Shown: positions 45,250 to 53,039 of the stretch, piece by piece | Position numbering within the stretch: position 1 is the stretch's first letter | Layout of the letters: each line of letters begins with the position of its first letter | NCBI RefSeq assembly: GCF_000613945.1 | Contig: NZ_BAJY01000005.1 | Span: forward strand, 45,641 to 109,640 | DNA length: 64,000 nt | Reading direction: 5' to 3' | From: Prevotella falsenii DSM 22864 = JCM 15124 | Lineage (GTDB): Bacteria > Bacteroidota > Bacteroidia > Bacteroidales > Bacteroidaceae | Made by a program: the position numbers and the translations under genes | The notes under the pieces: model-generated | Seen by the model: only the letters and a program-made list of their open reading frames with translations | Databases searched by the model: none | What the model was told of the DNA's origin: nothing

Positions 45250-46228
45250 TGTTTTATCTCCATACATTAAACGAATGTTAGAAATTCGGAAATCAATGGG
45301 TGTTGTTGATTCTCGTGTAAGATGGATACTTAAAGAATTTGATGATTTTGCTAATTCCATAGGATTGCAGGAACCACATATAACAGAAGAATTTGTTAAG
45401 AAATGGCATAAATCACGGGTATCAGATAAAGAAGTTACTATTTATGGCAAATATCTTGTATTGCGCCAACTAACCTCATTGATGTGCCGCAACGGATGTG
45501 TGTGTTATATACCGATTTTACCAAAGCATCCAAAATCGGAGTTTACGCCTTATATATACACGCATGACCAAATATCTCAATTGTTTACAGCAGCCGATAG
45601 CAGCCGTCTGTTTAATAATTGTATGAAAACGGCTATCATTTCCATGCCAGTCATTCTTCGATTACTTTATAGCACAGGAATGCGTGTGTCAGAGGCCTTA
45701 TACATGCGTAATAGCGATGTGAATCTTGACTCTGGATACATACATCTCCGCAAGACAAAAAATAGATGTGAACGCCTTGTTCCTATTGGTGAATCTATGG
45801 TAATTGTACTAAAACAGTATATAGAATATAGGAATAGAATGCCTATAGAAAAAATTTCTCATCCCGATCATCTGTTTTTTACCAAATTAGACGGAACAAG
45901 CTTCAGAGTATGTACTCTTTATGTCTTTTTTCATAAACTGCTAAAAATATGCAATATACCATATATAGGAAATCGTCAAGGACCACGTATACATGACTTG
46001 AGACATACCTTTGCAGTACATTCGCTTGTACAAATGGGACATAACGGTATGGATTTATACACAGGTCTACCAATACTTTCTGCATGTCTTGGGCACCGTT
46101 CTCTTTCATCTACTGAAAAATATGTACGACTTACCTGTATGATGTATCCGGAGTTTGAAAAACAGTGTTCTCCTATAAATGCTTTTGTTTATCCAAAAAT
46201 AAGAACAGATTATGACTACCAGGACTGA
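45224..46228 (+). CDS. Tyrosine recombinase RitB-like (second of trio)
   Basis: 334 residues. Catalytic residues in YSTGMRVSEALYMRN, RIHDLRHTFAVHSL and CLGHRSLSSTEKYVRLT. It belongs to a different subgroup from the first protein. Overlaps the first gene by 26 bases and the third by 17 bases. Confidence 0.9.
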   Translation: MAEQFNYSSVLSPYIKRMLEIRKSMGVVDSRVRWILKEFDDFANSIGLQEPHITEEFVKKWHKSRVSDKEVTIYGKYLVLRQLTSLMCRNGCVCYIPILPKHPKSEFTPYIYTHDQISQLFTAADSSRLFNNCMKTAIISMPVILRLLYSTGMRVSEALYMRNSDVNLDSGYIHLRKTKNRCERLVPIGESMVIVLKQYIEYRNRMPIEKISHPDHLFFTKLDGTSFRVCTLYVFFHKLLKICNIPYIGNRQGPRIHDLRHTFAVHSLVQMGHNGMDLYTGLPILSACLGHRSLSSTEKYVRLTCMMYPEFEKQCSPINAFVYPKIRTDYDYQD

Positions 46229-47243
46229 TTTTGCAAAATATCTAACGCGATTTTTATCTGAATATTTGCCACATCAACGAAATGTGAGCAAAAACACAAT
46301 TGCTTCTTATCGTGATTCTTTCGTACAATTCATCAATTATATGAAAGACATCAATGGAATACCTGTTGAACGACTTCTTTTGAAACATCTTACACGGGAT
46401 AATGTCATCAATTATCTACAATGGCTTCACAATACTAAAAAGAATACTACGGCAACATGCAATTATAGGCTTGCTGCAATCAGGTCTTTCTGTTCGTATC
46501 TCCAATATATAGTAATAGACAATATGGTAGAATGGCAAAGTATATTGTCGATAAAGGCAAAAAAAACAGAAATAAGCCCTCCTAATTATCTTTCAATGGA
46601 GGGAATAAAATTATTATTGGCCCAGCCTGACACAACCTCATGGAAAGGACGTCGTCATTTAGCATTATTGTCATTAATGTACGATACTGGTGCCAGAGTA
46701 CAGGAAATAGCAGATCTCACTGTGGATTGTGTACGTATTGATACAACACCATACACTATACGATTAACAGGGAAAGGACGCAAAACCCGTATAGTCCCCT
46801 TGGCAGAAGCACAAGTTGATATTTTACGTAATTATATGGAAGAAAACAACTTGAAAGATCCCAACATGATGAAAAAGCCTTTATTTTTCAATGGTAGGCA
46901 TGAAAAATTAACAAGAGAGGGTATTACATATATTCTGAAAATTTATGCAGACATGGCAAATAAACAGCAGCCAGAAATTATTCCAAAGAAAATAAGTTGT
47001 CATTCTATTCGACATAGTAAAGCAATGCATCTTTTACAGGCAGGAGTAAATTTAGTATATATACGTGATATTTTAGGGCATGTTTCCATACAGACTACTG
47101 ATATTTATGCACGTGCCGACTCCAAAGCAAAACGTGAAGCACTTGAAAATGCCTATACCAGATTAACCCCTAATACTATAACAGAAAAAGAGTGGGAACG
47201 AAATAAGAACTTATTAGAGTGGTTAAAGGGACTTGGACATTGA
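46212..47243 (+). CDS. Tyrosine recombinase RitC-like (third of trio)
   Basis: 343 residues. Phage_int_SAM-like N-terminus (SKNTIASYRDSFVQFINYMK); catalytic YDTGARVQEIADLTVD, KISCHSIRHSKAMHLLQAG and LGHVSIQTTDIYARAD. The last 42 bases before the stop and the next 11 bases recur at 50859-50911 as a direct repeat. Confidence 0.9.
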   Translation: MTTRTDFAKYLTRFLSEYLPHQRNVSKNTIASYRDSFVQFINYMKDINGIPVERLLLKHLTRDNVINYLQWLHNTKKNTTATCNYRLAAIRSFCSYLQYIVIDNMVEWQSILSIKAKKTEISPPNYLSMEGIKLLLAQPDTTSWKGRRHLALLSLMYDTGARVQEIADLTVDCVRIDTTPYTIRLTGKGRKTRIVPLAEAQVDILRNYMEENNLKDPNMMKKPLFFNGRHEKLTREGITYILKIYADMANKQQPEIIPKKISCHSIRHSKAMHLLQAGVNLVYIRDILGHVSIQTTDIYARADSKAKREALENAYTRLTPNTITEKEWERNKNLLEWLKGLGH

Positions 47244-47254
47244 TAATATTATGC
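47202..47254 (+). repeat. Direct repeat DR1 (3' end of ritC)
   Basis: 53 bases from AATAAGAACTTATTAGAG to TAATATTATGC, including the last codons and stop of the third recombinase. The copy at 50859-50911 differs at 2 positions. The two copies bracket all of the cargo. Confidence 0.9.
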
Positions 47255-47334
47255 GTAACGCTCCTTTTGTGGCTTTCTGACTTCGTTTTTCGCTGATTCC
47301 TTCTGAAAAACTTGCAGAATTGAAATAAAAGCCC

Positions 47335-47342
47335 TATCTTTG
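47335..47342 (+). promoter_or_regulatory. -7 promoter box of the Abi gene and its leader RNA
   Basis: TATCTTTG, exact consensus. Transcription would start at about 47349, upstream of the hairpin leader, and well before the ATG at 47411. Confidence 0.65.
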
Positions 47343-47348
47343 TATTGA

Positions 47349-47392
47349 CAGTTTCCACCACGCCTCTTTTCAATGCGTACCAGGGTGGAACT
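47349..47392 (+). ncRNA. Hairpin leader RNA upstream of the Abi_2 gene (abiF-RNA-like)
   Basis: TTCCACC (47353-47359) pairs with GGTGGAA (47384-47390), and next to it ACGC (47360-47363) pairs with GCGT (47375-47378), leaving a CCAGG-side bulge. It ends just before a T-rich stretch (CTTTTACTTTTT) that could terminate a small RNA. Structured RNAs directly upstream of abiF genes have been described; whether this one belongs to that class needs a covariance search. Confidence 0.45.
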
Positions 47393-47410
47393 TTTACTTT
47401 TTATACACTT

Positions 47411-48304
47411 ATGGATTATACAAAACAACCATTGGATTATCCCCAGATTCTTCAAATGCTAAAAAACCGGGGACTAATTATCAGAAATGACAATGATGCT
47501 TCAGCGCAGTTGAAAATCATGAGTTATTTCCGGCTGGCGAACTACCTCCGTCCGATGGAACAGGACAAGACTACTCATGTATTTAAGCCCAACAGCCATT
47601 TCGACAATGCCGTCAATCTTTATTTCTTTGACAAGAAGCTGAGGGCTTTGCTTTTTACTGCCATACAAAGTTTTGAGATAGCTCTTCGCTCGAAACTTAT
47701 TCATCATTTCTCGATGGCTTACGGTGCGTTTTGGATAATGGACAGGAGTTTATTTGCTGATAAGAAGATTTTCACCGACTGCTCTATTCGTGTCCAGCAG
47801 GAAGTTTTTCGTTCAAAGGACGATTTCATCCAGGAGCATTTTGACAAATACTCCACTCCGATAATTCCTCCTGTCTGGAAGACTTTGGAAATGGTTTCTT
47901 TCGGTACATTGTCACGTATCTTTTGCAATCTATCGGATAAAGGGATAAAAAAGAGAATCGCACGGGAGTTCAACCTTCCGCAACATAAGTTACTTGAAAG
48001 CTGGTGTAAAAGTACGGTTACTCTCCGCAATAATCTGGCTCATCATTCAAGAGCATGGAATAGAGTATACCCAATCCAGCCGCAATTACCGCAATCCCTT
48101 AATGGAGATTGGATAAATTCTGCTGGCGTTGCCAATAATCGGTTGTATGCCCAGCTTTGCTGCTTGGCATACTTGCAGAACGCCACCCATCCGGGAAACA
48201 ATTTCAAACAGCAATTAAAATCGTTATTGCTTGCTCATCCCAATGTCGATGTGGCAGCGATGGGCTTTCCGACCGGATGGGATAACGAGCCGCTTTGGAA
48301 GTAG
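47411..48304 (+). CDS. Abi_2 (AbiD/AbiF) family abortive-infection protein
   Basis: 297 residues from the ATG at 47411; a TTG further upstream would include the hairpin leader. Family motifs: QLKIMSYFRLANYLRPMEQD, YFFDKKLRALLFTAIQSFEI, SFGTLSRIFCNLSDKGIKK. A HEPN-type RNase motif is visible in LRNNLAHHSRAWNR (Arg, four residues, His). Abi_2 proteins stop phage growth by shutting down the infected cell, probably by RNA cleavage. First gene of the cargo. Confidence 0.85.
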   Translation: MDYTKQPLDYPQILQMLKNRGLIIRNDNDASAQLKIMSYFRLANYLRPMEQDKTTHVFKPNSHFDNAVNLYFFDKKLRALLFTAIQSFEIALRSKLIHHFSMAYGAFWIMDRSLFADKKIFTDCSIRVQQEVFRSKDDFIQEHFDKYSTPIIPPVWKTLEMVSFGTLSRIFCNLSDKGIKKRIAREFNLPQHKLLESWCKSTVTLRNNLAHHSRAWNRVYPIQPQLPQSLNGDWINSAGVANNRLYAQLCCLAYLQNATHPGNNFKQQLKSLLLAHPNVDVAAMGFPTGWDNEPLWK

Positions 48305-48351
48305 TAAGGAAATGGTAACTGTTATTTGAAAAGATAAATTAGAAATCAATT

Positions 48352-48660
48352 ATGAATATACACGAAACAATAAAAAACATAAAAGAACAAATATCGCTAT
48401 GTGAACAAACTGGTGATATGTTTGATTTGCCAGAGATAACAAATGCAAAAGTAGAAGTAAATGATTTGCCTAATGAAGGAGCTGATCTATTTCACCGAGA
48501 ATACAAAATAAATCTTGCTGATGGAGAGAGTATTCATATAGACTATCATTCTAAAGATAAATGTCGTTCATTCCAAGTCAATCCAGATCGCAGTGTTATT
48601 TCATTAAAATGCTCGAGACCTGAATTAGATTTTGGAATATCCTGGGATGAAAAATACTAA
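48352..48660 (+). CDS. Small cargo protein of unknown function (102 aa)
   Basis: 102 residues; begins NIHETIKNIKEQISLCEQTG, followed by a beta-rich part (EYKINLADGESIHIDYHSKD). No domain recognised. First gene of a set of five that overlap or almost touch, suggesting one operon with the HD gene. A TTATTTG-like stretch 30 bases upstream could be a weak promoter. Confidence 0.6.
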   Translation: MNIHETIKNIKEQISLCEQTGDMFDLPEITNAKVEVNDLPNEGADLFHREYKINLADGESIHIDYHSKDKCRSFQVNPDRSVISLKCSRPELDFGISWDEKY

Positions 48661-48672
48661 TATTCAAACATT

Positions 48673-48888
48673 ATGGGTTATTATAGAGAAATACAGTGCC
48701 ATCAATGTGGTACATTAGTAGGCATAAAGGAGGTTAACATTACGATGCCATATAGAACGGAAGAAACAGCTGAGTGTCCTATCTGCGGTGTGACTATCTT
48801 TAAACACAATAGTCGGGGAGATTTTGAGTCCGAAGTTATTTCAACCGAAAATACATTAGAACCATATAAATCAAAAATAACGAAATAA
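48673..48888 (+). CDS. Small zinc-ribbon protein
   Basis: 71 residues with two Cys-x2-Cys pairs (CHQCGTL and CPICGVT), a zinc ribbon. Its stop overlaps the next start (TAATG). Possibly a nucleic-acid-binding or regulatory part of the HD operon. Confidence 0.65.
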   Translation: MGYYREIQCHQCGTLVGIKEVNITMPYRTEETAECPICGVTIFKHNSRGDFESEVISTENTLEPYKSKITK

Positions 48889-49199
48889 TGTATGTGGAGA
48901 TAGACTCAACCGACATCATCGCTTTTCTTATAAAAAGAAGTGGCTTTTCTAATGAGTTTGAGATTCCTTTTTCTCTGATTCATCATTTAGCAAAAGTAAT
49001 AGAATCAGAAAATGAGGATATTCTTACATTTTGTGATAGCGTATCTATAGATGCATTCAGGTGCGCTTTTACTTCCAATGTTGTAGTAGAACATTCCACT
49101 ATAAAAATTTATAATGCGCGAAAGATACGCACAAATGTAGAGAGATTACTTCCTCCACAAAGAATAATGGATTTGCTTGAAGATATCAACAAGAGATAA
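48888..49199 (+). CDS. Small cargo protein of unknown function (103 aa)
   Basis: 103 residues, alternating helices and strands (TDIIAFLIKRSGFSNEFEIP; VVVEHSTIKIYNARKIRTNV). No domain recognised. Coupled to the zinc-ribbon gene by a 1-base overlap and to the HD gene by a 3-base gap. Confidence 0.6.
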   Translation: MYVEIDSTDIIAFLIKRSGFSNEFEIPFSLIHHLAKVIESENEDILTFCDSVSIDAFRCAFTSNVVVEHSTIKIYNARKIRTNVERLLPPQRIMDLLEDINKR

Positions 49200-49202
49200 A
49201 GT

Positions 49203-50471
49203 ATGAAAAGAATACTTGATACAGTTCATGGCTATATAATGGTTGGTGATGAATTCATCAACCATATTATTGACACCCCCCTCTTTCAGCGTTTAAGAAG
49301 AATTGAACAAACTTCAATACGTTCAGTTTACCCCAGCGCAAGACATGATCGTTTTATACATTCTCTTGGTGTATATCATATAGGTTCTTTAATTGTTGAT
49401 CACTTGAAAAACGAAGCGAAAGCAAACGAGTATTGGGGCCAAACGGAAACAACAATGATGGTTTTGTATAATTCTTATCTTGCTGCTTGCCTCTTACATG
49501 ATATCGCACATGCTCCATTCTCCCATTCTTTTGAGCGTTATTATGGCAAGAAGTCAGATTTGGCATCGTTGTTGAAAAATAGTATTAAGAACGATAATTT
49601 TTCTAAAGATCTTGATATTGCCATACTAAAAGACGAACCGAACTTTCACGAGTATATGAGTGCATATGTTGCATACACTCAGTTTTATGACGGTTTAAGG
49701 CACCGAATGAATCTTAACCCTGAGTTTGTTGCACGGATGATAACTGGCATATATTATAGCGAGCAAAAGGATTATTACCAGATTTATAATTGTTTCATTT
49801 CTTTGTTACATGGTAAAGTTATTGACGCTGATAGATTAGATTATGCATGTAGAGATGTATGGGCTTCAGGATATAGCACTTCCAGTATTGATTTAAGAAG
49901 ACTTATATCTGCTCTCCATATTATGCGTAATGGCAATGGTGATTATGTCGTATGTTTTGAAAGCAACTCACTTAATGAGATAGAAGGCGTACTTAATGTA
50001 AAAGATTTTCAAGTTAAATATGTGATTAATCATCATGTAGTATGCTACGAACAATGGTTGCTAACGATGGCTGCGGAAACAATGGCATTAAAGTATTATC
50101 CAAGAGAAGACCATAATGGTGCTCTTGCTTTAGGAAAAATATTAAATGCCGATGCCATAACCAGTTGTATTACTATTCCAAACGTCAATTTTGTAATAAA
50201 AAATATTTCAGATGATGATTTGATTTTCTTACTAAAACAGGATAATGATAATCATTATTACAATCAGTGGTATAGTAGGCAATATACTCATTCTGCTCTT
50301 TGGAAATCAAAAGATGAATTCTATCATTTTTTCGGGGAAGTGGAAAAGAACAAGTCGCTCAAGCATAATCAGTTTGAAGAGCGTGTTAAGCATATTTTGA
50401 CAGAAAAGTTTAGGATTGATTCTAATTCTATTATTATCCTAAAACCTGTTTTTAAGCACGTGTGCAAATGA
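49203..50471 (+). CDS. HD-domain phosphohydrolase (dGTPase/SAMHD1-like)
   Basis: 422 residues. Metal-binding HD motifs in the right order: FIHSLGVYHIG (His), LLHDIAHAPFSHSFE (His-Asp plus following His) and DADRLDYACRDVWASG (Asp). The beginning DTVHGYIMVGDEFINHIIDT and TPLFQRLRRIEQTSIRSVY match the YdhJ/COG1078 HD phosphohydrolases related to SAMHD1 and dNTPases. Such enzymes can deplete dNTPs, a known anti-phage strategy. Placed in a cargo operon of small unknown proteins. Confidence 0.85.
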   Translation: MKRILDTVHGYIMVGDEFINHIIDTPLFQRLRRIEQTSIRSVYPSARHDRFIHSLGVYHIGSLIVDHLKNEAKANEYWGQTETTMMVLYNSYLAACLLHDIAHAPFSHSFERYYGKKSDLASLLKNSIKNDNFSKDLDIAILKDEPNFHEYMSAYVAYTQFYDGLRHRMNLNPEFVARMITGIYYSEQKDYYQIYNCFISLLHGKVIDADRLDYACRDVWASGYSTSSIDLRRLISALHIMRNGNGDYVVCFESNSLNEIEGVLNVKDFQVKYVINHHVVCYEQWLLTMAAETMALKYYPREDHNGALALGKILNADAITSCITIPNVNFVIKNISDDDLIFLLKQDNDNHYYNQWYSRQYTHSALWKSKDEFYHFFGEVEKNKSLKHNQFEERVKHILTEKFRIDSNSIIILKPVFKHVCK

Positions 50472-50677
50472 ACAGTCTCTACTTGGTTGTCGCAAATGAT
50501 ATTGTTAGATATACAGATATCTATCCAGAAATGAATGATATTAACGAAGATATTCATTTCTATTATGTTTTTGTTCCCAAAAACTCATCGATGAAAAGAA
50601 CTGATTGGATTAACTATCGAACAGAAATAGTAGAAGCTTTAAAACCTATAATGAAGGAATTATATACTAATACGTGA
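50468..50677 (+). CDS. Small cargo protein of unknown function (69 aa)
   Basis: 69 residues; its ATG overlaps the HD gene stop (ATGA). Contains VANDIVRYTDIYPEMNDINE and WINYRTEIVEALKPIMKELY. No domain recognised; likely last gene of the HD operon. From 50678 to 50858 I see no gene. Confidence 0.55.
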   Translation: MNSLYLVVANDIVRYTDIYPEMNDINEDIHFYYVFVPKNSSMKRTDWINYRTEIVEALKPIMKELYTNT

Positions 50678-50858
50678 ATGGTAATAATATACAGATGCAA
50701 AAGCAGATAAGAAGAAATAATCCCGGATTCATCACCTGCATTTGATGCCAAGGAGAAGAATTACCAGGATAGTGATGTACAAGATACTAAGTCACATCTG
50801 TAAATGCAGTAAAATGCTTTCTCCTTGAGAATGAGAATACGGCATAAAACAGACCACT

Positions 50859-50911
50859 AATAATAACTTATTAGAGTGGTTAAAAGGACTTGGACATTGA
50901 TAATATTATGC
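50859..50911 (+). repeat. Direct repeat DR2 (copy of the ritC 3' end)
   Basis: 53 bases matching 47202-47254 at 51 positions, beyond the last cargo gene. It ends 58 bases before the right terminal inverted repeat. Confidence 0.9.
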
Positions 50912-50912
50912 A

Positions 50913-50973
50913 AAGTGTAAGTGATAAGTTGGCTTATAATAACTTGATTGCAAACTAACTGTTACTTACACTT
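50913..50973. repeat. Inverted repeat next to the right element end
   Basis: AAGTGTAAGT (50913-50922) and ACTTACACTT (50964-50973) form a 10-bp perfect inverted repeat with a 41-base loop, adjoining the terminal inverted repeat. It could be a recombinase accessory site. Confidence 0.6.
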
Positions 50974-51004
50974 CACATAACATATTACTTGTCATAATCA
51001 AAAT
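50969..51004 (-). repeat. Right terminal inverted repeat of the RIT-like element
   Basis: 36 bases, inverse of 43846-43881 with one mismatch. The last bases overlap the lysozyme sequence (TCAAAA), the probable crossover hexamer. Confidence 0.85.
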
Positions 51005-51134
51005 GCTTGATGCATACAACGGCACGCTCGAATGGTGGCAGTGAGAGAAGTACATTTCTACCATCCTGAGCGGAAAGCCGTAAGCAGAAAAGGCAGACAA
51101 GGCACAAGACGACAAGTTTACTTCCTATCCTCAT
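51001..51134 (-). pseudogene. ICE lysozyme, 5' fragment
   Basis: ATG at 51134, overlapping the traQ 3' end by 17 bases, the normal arrangement in this ICE family. Encodes a signal peptide (IGSKLVVLCLVCLFCLRLSA) and LPPFERAVVCIKHF, after which the frame enters the element and stops at 50985. Together with the fragment at 43448 it makes a lysozyme of about 170 residues. Confidence 0.85.
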
Positions 51135-51579
51135 TCGGTTTCTCCTTTTCCTCGTCCCTTTGACTGTTGAACTCAAACGAGAGTTTCACCGTCTGTCCGA
51201 AATTATCCTCCACATACACATCAAAGGTCTGCTGGTCGGTGGATGCAGAGGTGTAGTATAGCCTGAATTCTTCTTTCGTAAGCGGGTAACGGTCATTGGG
51301 CTTGAAGATTGTACCATTATCCATCTTCAATCTTCCTTTGCCGTCGGGTTGGAAATATCGGATGGTATAGCGTGCATCCTCAAACCGTCCCTGCCGTTTG
51401 AGCGTGCAGCGTATCTCCGCCGTCTGTCCCTTGACAATGTGCTTCAGCACCGGCATCGTCTCTACCGTGAACGGGTACGCCTGCTGAATATCCAACTCGT
51501 GATCACAAGCAGATAAACAAAACCCGGCGAGGGCAAGCACTCCCATTACCCATATTGTGTTTATAATTTTCTTCTTCAT
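51118..51579 (-). CDS. traQ: Conjugative transposon protein TraQ
   Basis: 153 residues, lipoprotein-like start (LALAGFCLSACDHELD) and the DUF3872 region (FTVETMPVLKHIVKGQTAEI; VYVEDNFGQTVKLSFEFNSQ). TraQ is the last transfer gene of CTnDOT-type operons and precedes the lysozyme gene, as here. Confidence 0.9.
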   Translation of the reverse strand: MKKKIINTIWVMGVLALAGFCLSACDHELDIQQAYPFTVETMPVLKHIVKGQTAEIRCTLKRQGRFEDARYTIRYFQPDGKGRLKMDNGTIFKPNDRYPLTKEEFRLYYTSASTDQQTFDVYVEDNFGQTVKLSFEFNSQRDEEKEKPNEDRK

Positions 51580-51599
51580 TGTTTGTTATCGTTTTGTTG

Positions 51600-52454
51600 T
51601 TATACATTGTTCCCTGCATTCTTGGAAAGCAGAAACTCATTCAAATCCTTATGGTCGGCATACATAGAGGAATGGTCAATGACCTTCTCCCCAAAACAGT
51701 CGTACAGACTTTGAAAAGTTCTTCGCCCCGCATCGTCATTGTCGAGGAAGCATTCTATCTTTTCATAGCCATGCAAGGCTTTCACCGCCTTCTCTACGTT
51801 GGAGACGGAATTAAGGACAAGCCAATCTGAAGCGGTGATGCCGAGTTGCATAGCCGAGAGGTAATCCATAAAGCCCTCGAATACGGCACATACATCCGAG
51901 CCGTTATGCTTCAGTGAAATATACTTCGGCGGTATGCAGCCCTTAAAAAAGCGGTTGCGAAGTTCTAATCCTCCGGCATCGTTACGAAATCCGATGGCAT
52001 AGTACCGCTTGCCATACACACGGTATCGGACCTCCTCGCAGTTGGGTATGGCAACGTGGGCATTGATACCCCGTTCATTCAAGTACCCCAGCAGTTTGGC
52101 ATCCTGCAACGGTCGCACCCAAATATCCTCGAAGACGGCTTCTTTCTCTTCATTTCTTTGTGGTTGTTCCATTATGGGTAGCGGACACGTTCCGCTCTTG
52201 GCAATGAAAGCTGCCTGCAGGAGGAAATCACCGCTTCCGATAAACTCTCCTGCCAAGTCGAAGATGTCGCCGCCTTTGCCCGTCCCAAAATCGAACCAGA
52301 CTTTCTTGGCGGTATCGACCTTGAACGAGGGTGTCCGTTCCGTGCGGTAAGGGGCATTGTACCAAAGAATGCCGCCTTTCTACTTTTGGGGCTGAATCCC
52401 CATTGCGTTCAGGAAGTCCGCAATGGGGATTTCTCTCATCTGTCGCACGTCCAT
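51600..52454 (-). pseudogene. traP: TraP (Toprim DNA-primase-like), in-frame premature stop
   Basis: ATG at 52454 (overlapping the traO stop, TGATG) opens MDVRQMREIPIADFLNAMGI and QPQK, then an amber TAG at 52380-52382. The same frame continues for about 259 codons through a zinc-finger/primase-like part (ILWYNAPYRTERTPSFKVDT, VWFDFGTGKGGDIFDLAGEF) and a Toprim domain (VCAVFEGFMDYLSAMQLGI, FLDNDDAGRRTFQSLYD). A CAG-to-TAG change would explain it. Unless the stop is read through or is a sequence error, TraP is lost. Confidence 0.85.
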
Positions 52455-53038
52455 CAGTCCAGCATGATTTTCAGTCCGAAACCGTACAGGGCATGGAAAC
52501 GCTCCGTAGAACCACCCCACAGGCAACGCTCCCTCCCATAGAGCAGCAACACCAATCTGTCCGTCAGATAGGTCTCTGCCTGCAAGGTAACAGCACCGCC
52601 ATAGAGAAAGCCATCCTTATTGTGTAGCGTCGAACCGTCAAAGAGCCGTTTCTCTCCGCCATTGACCGTCTCATATCCCGCCAAGGCGGAAACACCTGCG
52701 GAGAGGAAAAAGGTCTTGCTTCCGTCGGAAAGCACATTGCAGAAGAAACCTCCCTCGCCCGTGAACTGCTCCACAGGAATACGGCTCTCCCGATAAGGGT
52801 GGTATCTGCGGAGATACTCCGCCCCGAACACCCATTGATGTCCTCCTTTCGTGTAGGTGGCAAGCGAAGCCCCGAACGAGTATCCTGTCTCATTCTTTGA
52901 GGAGGCGGAATAAAAACCGTCCGCCATACCTGTGGTAAGGCGTATGCCCTTCGTCTTGGGCAGACAACGCTGGGCGTGCGCCTGCCCTGCAAAGAGGGCA
53001 AGCGACACGACAAACAGAAAAAACAGAGACTTTCTCAT
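52454..53038 (-). CDS. traO: Conjugative transposon protein TraO
   Basis: 194 residues with signal peptide (SLFFLFVVSLALFAGQAHA) and a beta-rich body (YSFGASLATYTKGGHQWVFG, ending LYGFGLKIMLD). Matches the TraO family, an outer-membrane-associated piece of the transfer apparatus. One base after the traN stop. Confidence 0.9.
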   Translation of the reverse strand: MRKSLFFLFVVSLALFAGQAHAQRCLPKTKGIRLTTGMADGFYSASSKNETGYSFGASLATYTKGGHQWVFGAEYLRRYHPYRESRIPVEQFTGEGGFFCNVLSDGSKTFFLSAGVSALAGYETVNGGEKRLFDGSTLHNKDGFLYGGAVTLQAETYLTDRLVLLLYGRERCLWGGSTERFHALYGFGLKIMLD

Positions 53039-53039
53039 A

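Larger units (their letters stand above)
43827..50997 (+). mobile_element. RIT-type element with three tyrosine recombinases and defence-like cargo
   Basis: 7,171 bp, AT-rich, inserted in the ICE lysozyme gene. It reads inward as TTATGATAAG at the left end and TTATGACAAG (minus strand) at the right end. Next to these are 6-base sequences TCAAAG (43821-43826) and TCAAAA (50998-51003). Removing the element and one hexamer restores the lysozyme frame (CIKHF-EGL). Three overlapping recombinase genes in one direction are the hallmark of recombinase-in-trio elements. The cargo after them holds an Abi_2 gene and an HD-centred operon. Confidence 0.85.

Noticed and set aside
44000..47243. Integrase of the ICE itself
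   Set aside because: The three recombinases lie inside the lysozyme insertion with their own inverted repeats, so they belong to the inserted element.
52172..52357. A TraP start at the in-frame TTG near 52256 or a separate small gene at 52172-52357
   Set aside because: The conserved N-terminal zinc-finger/primase-like residues lie upstream in the same frame up to the ATG at 52454, so an in-frame stop in one gene is the simpler reading.
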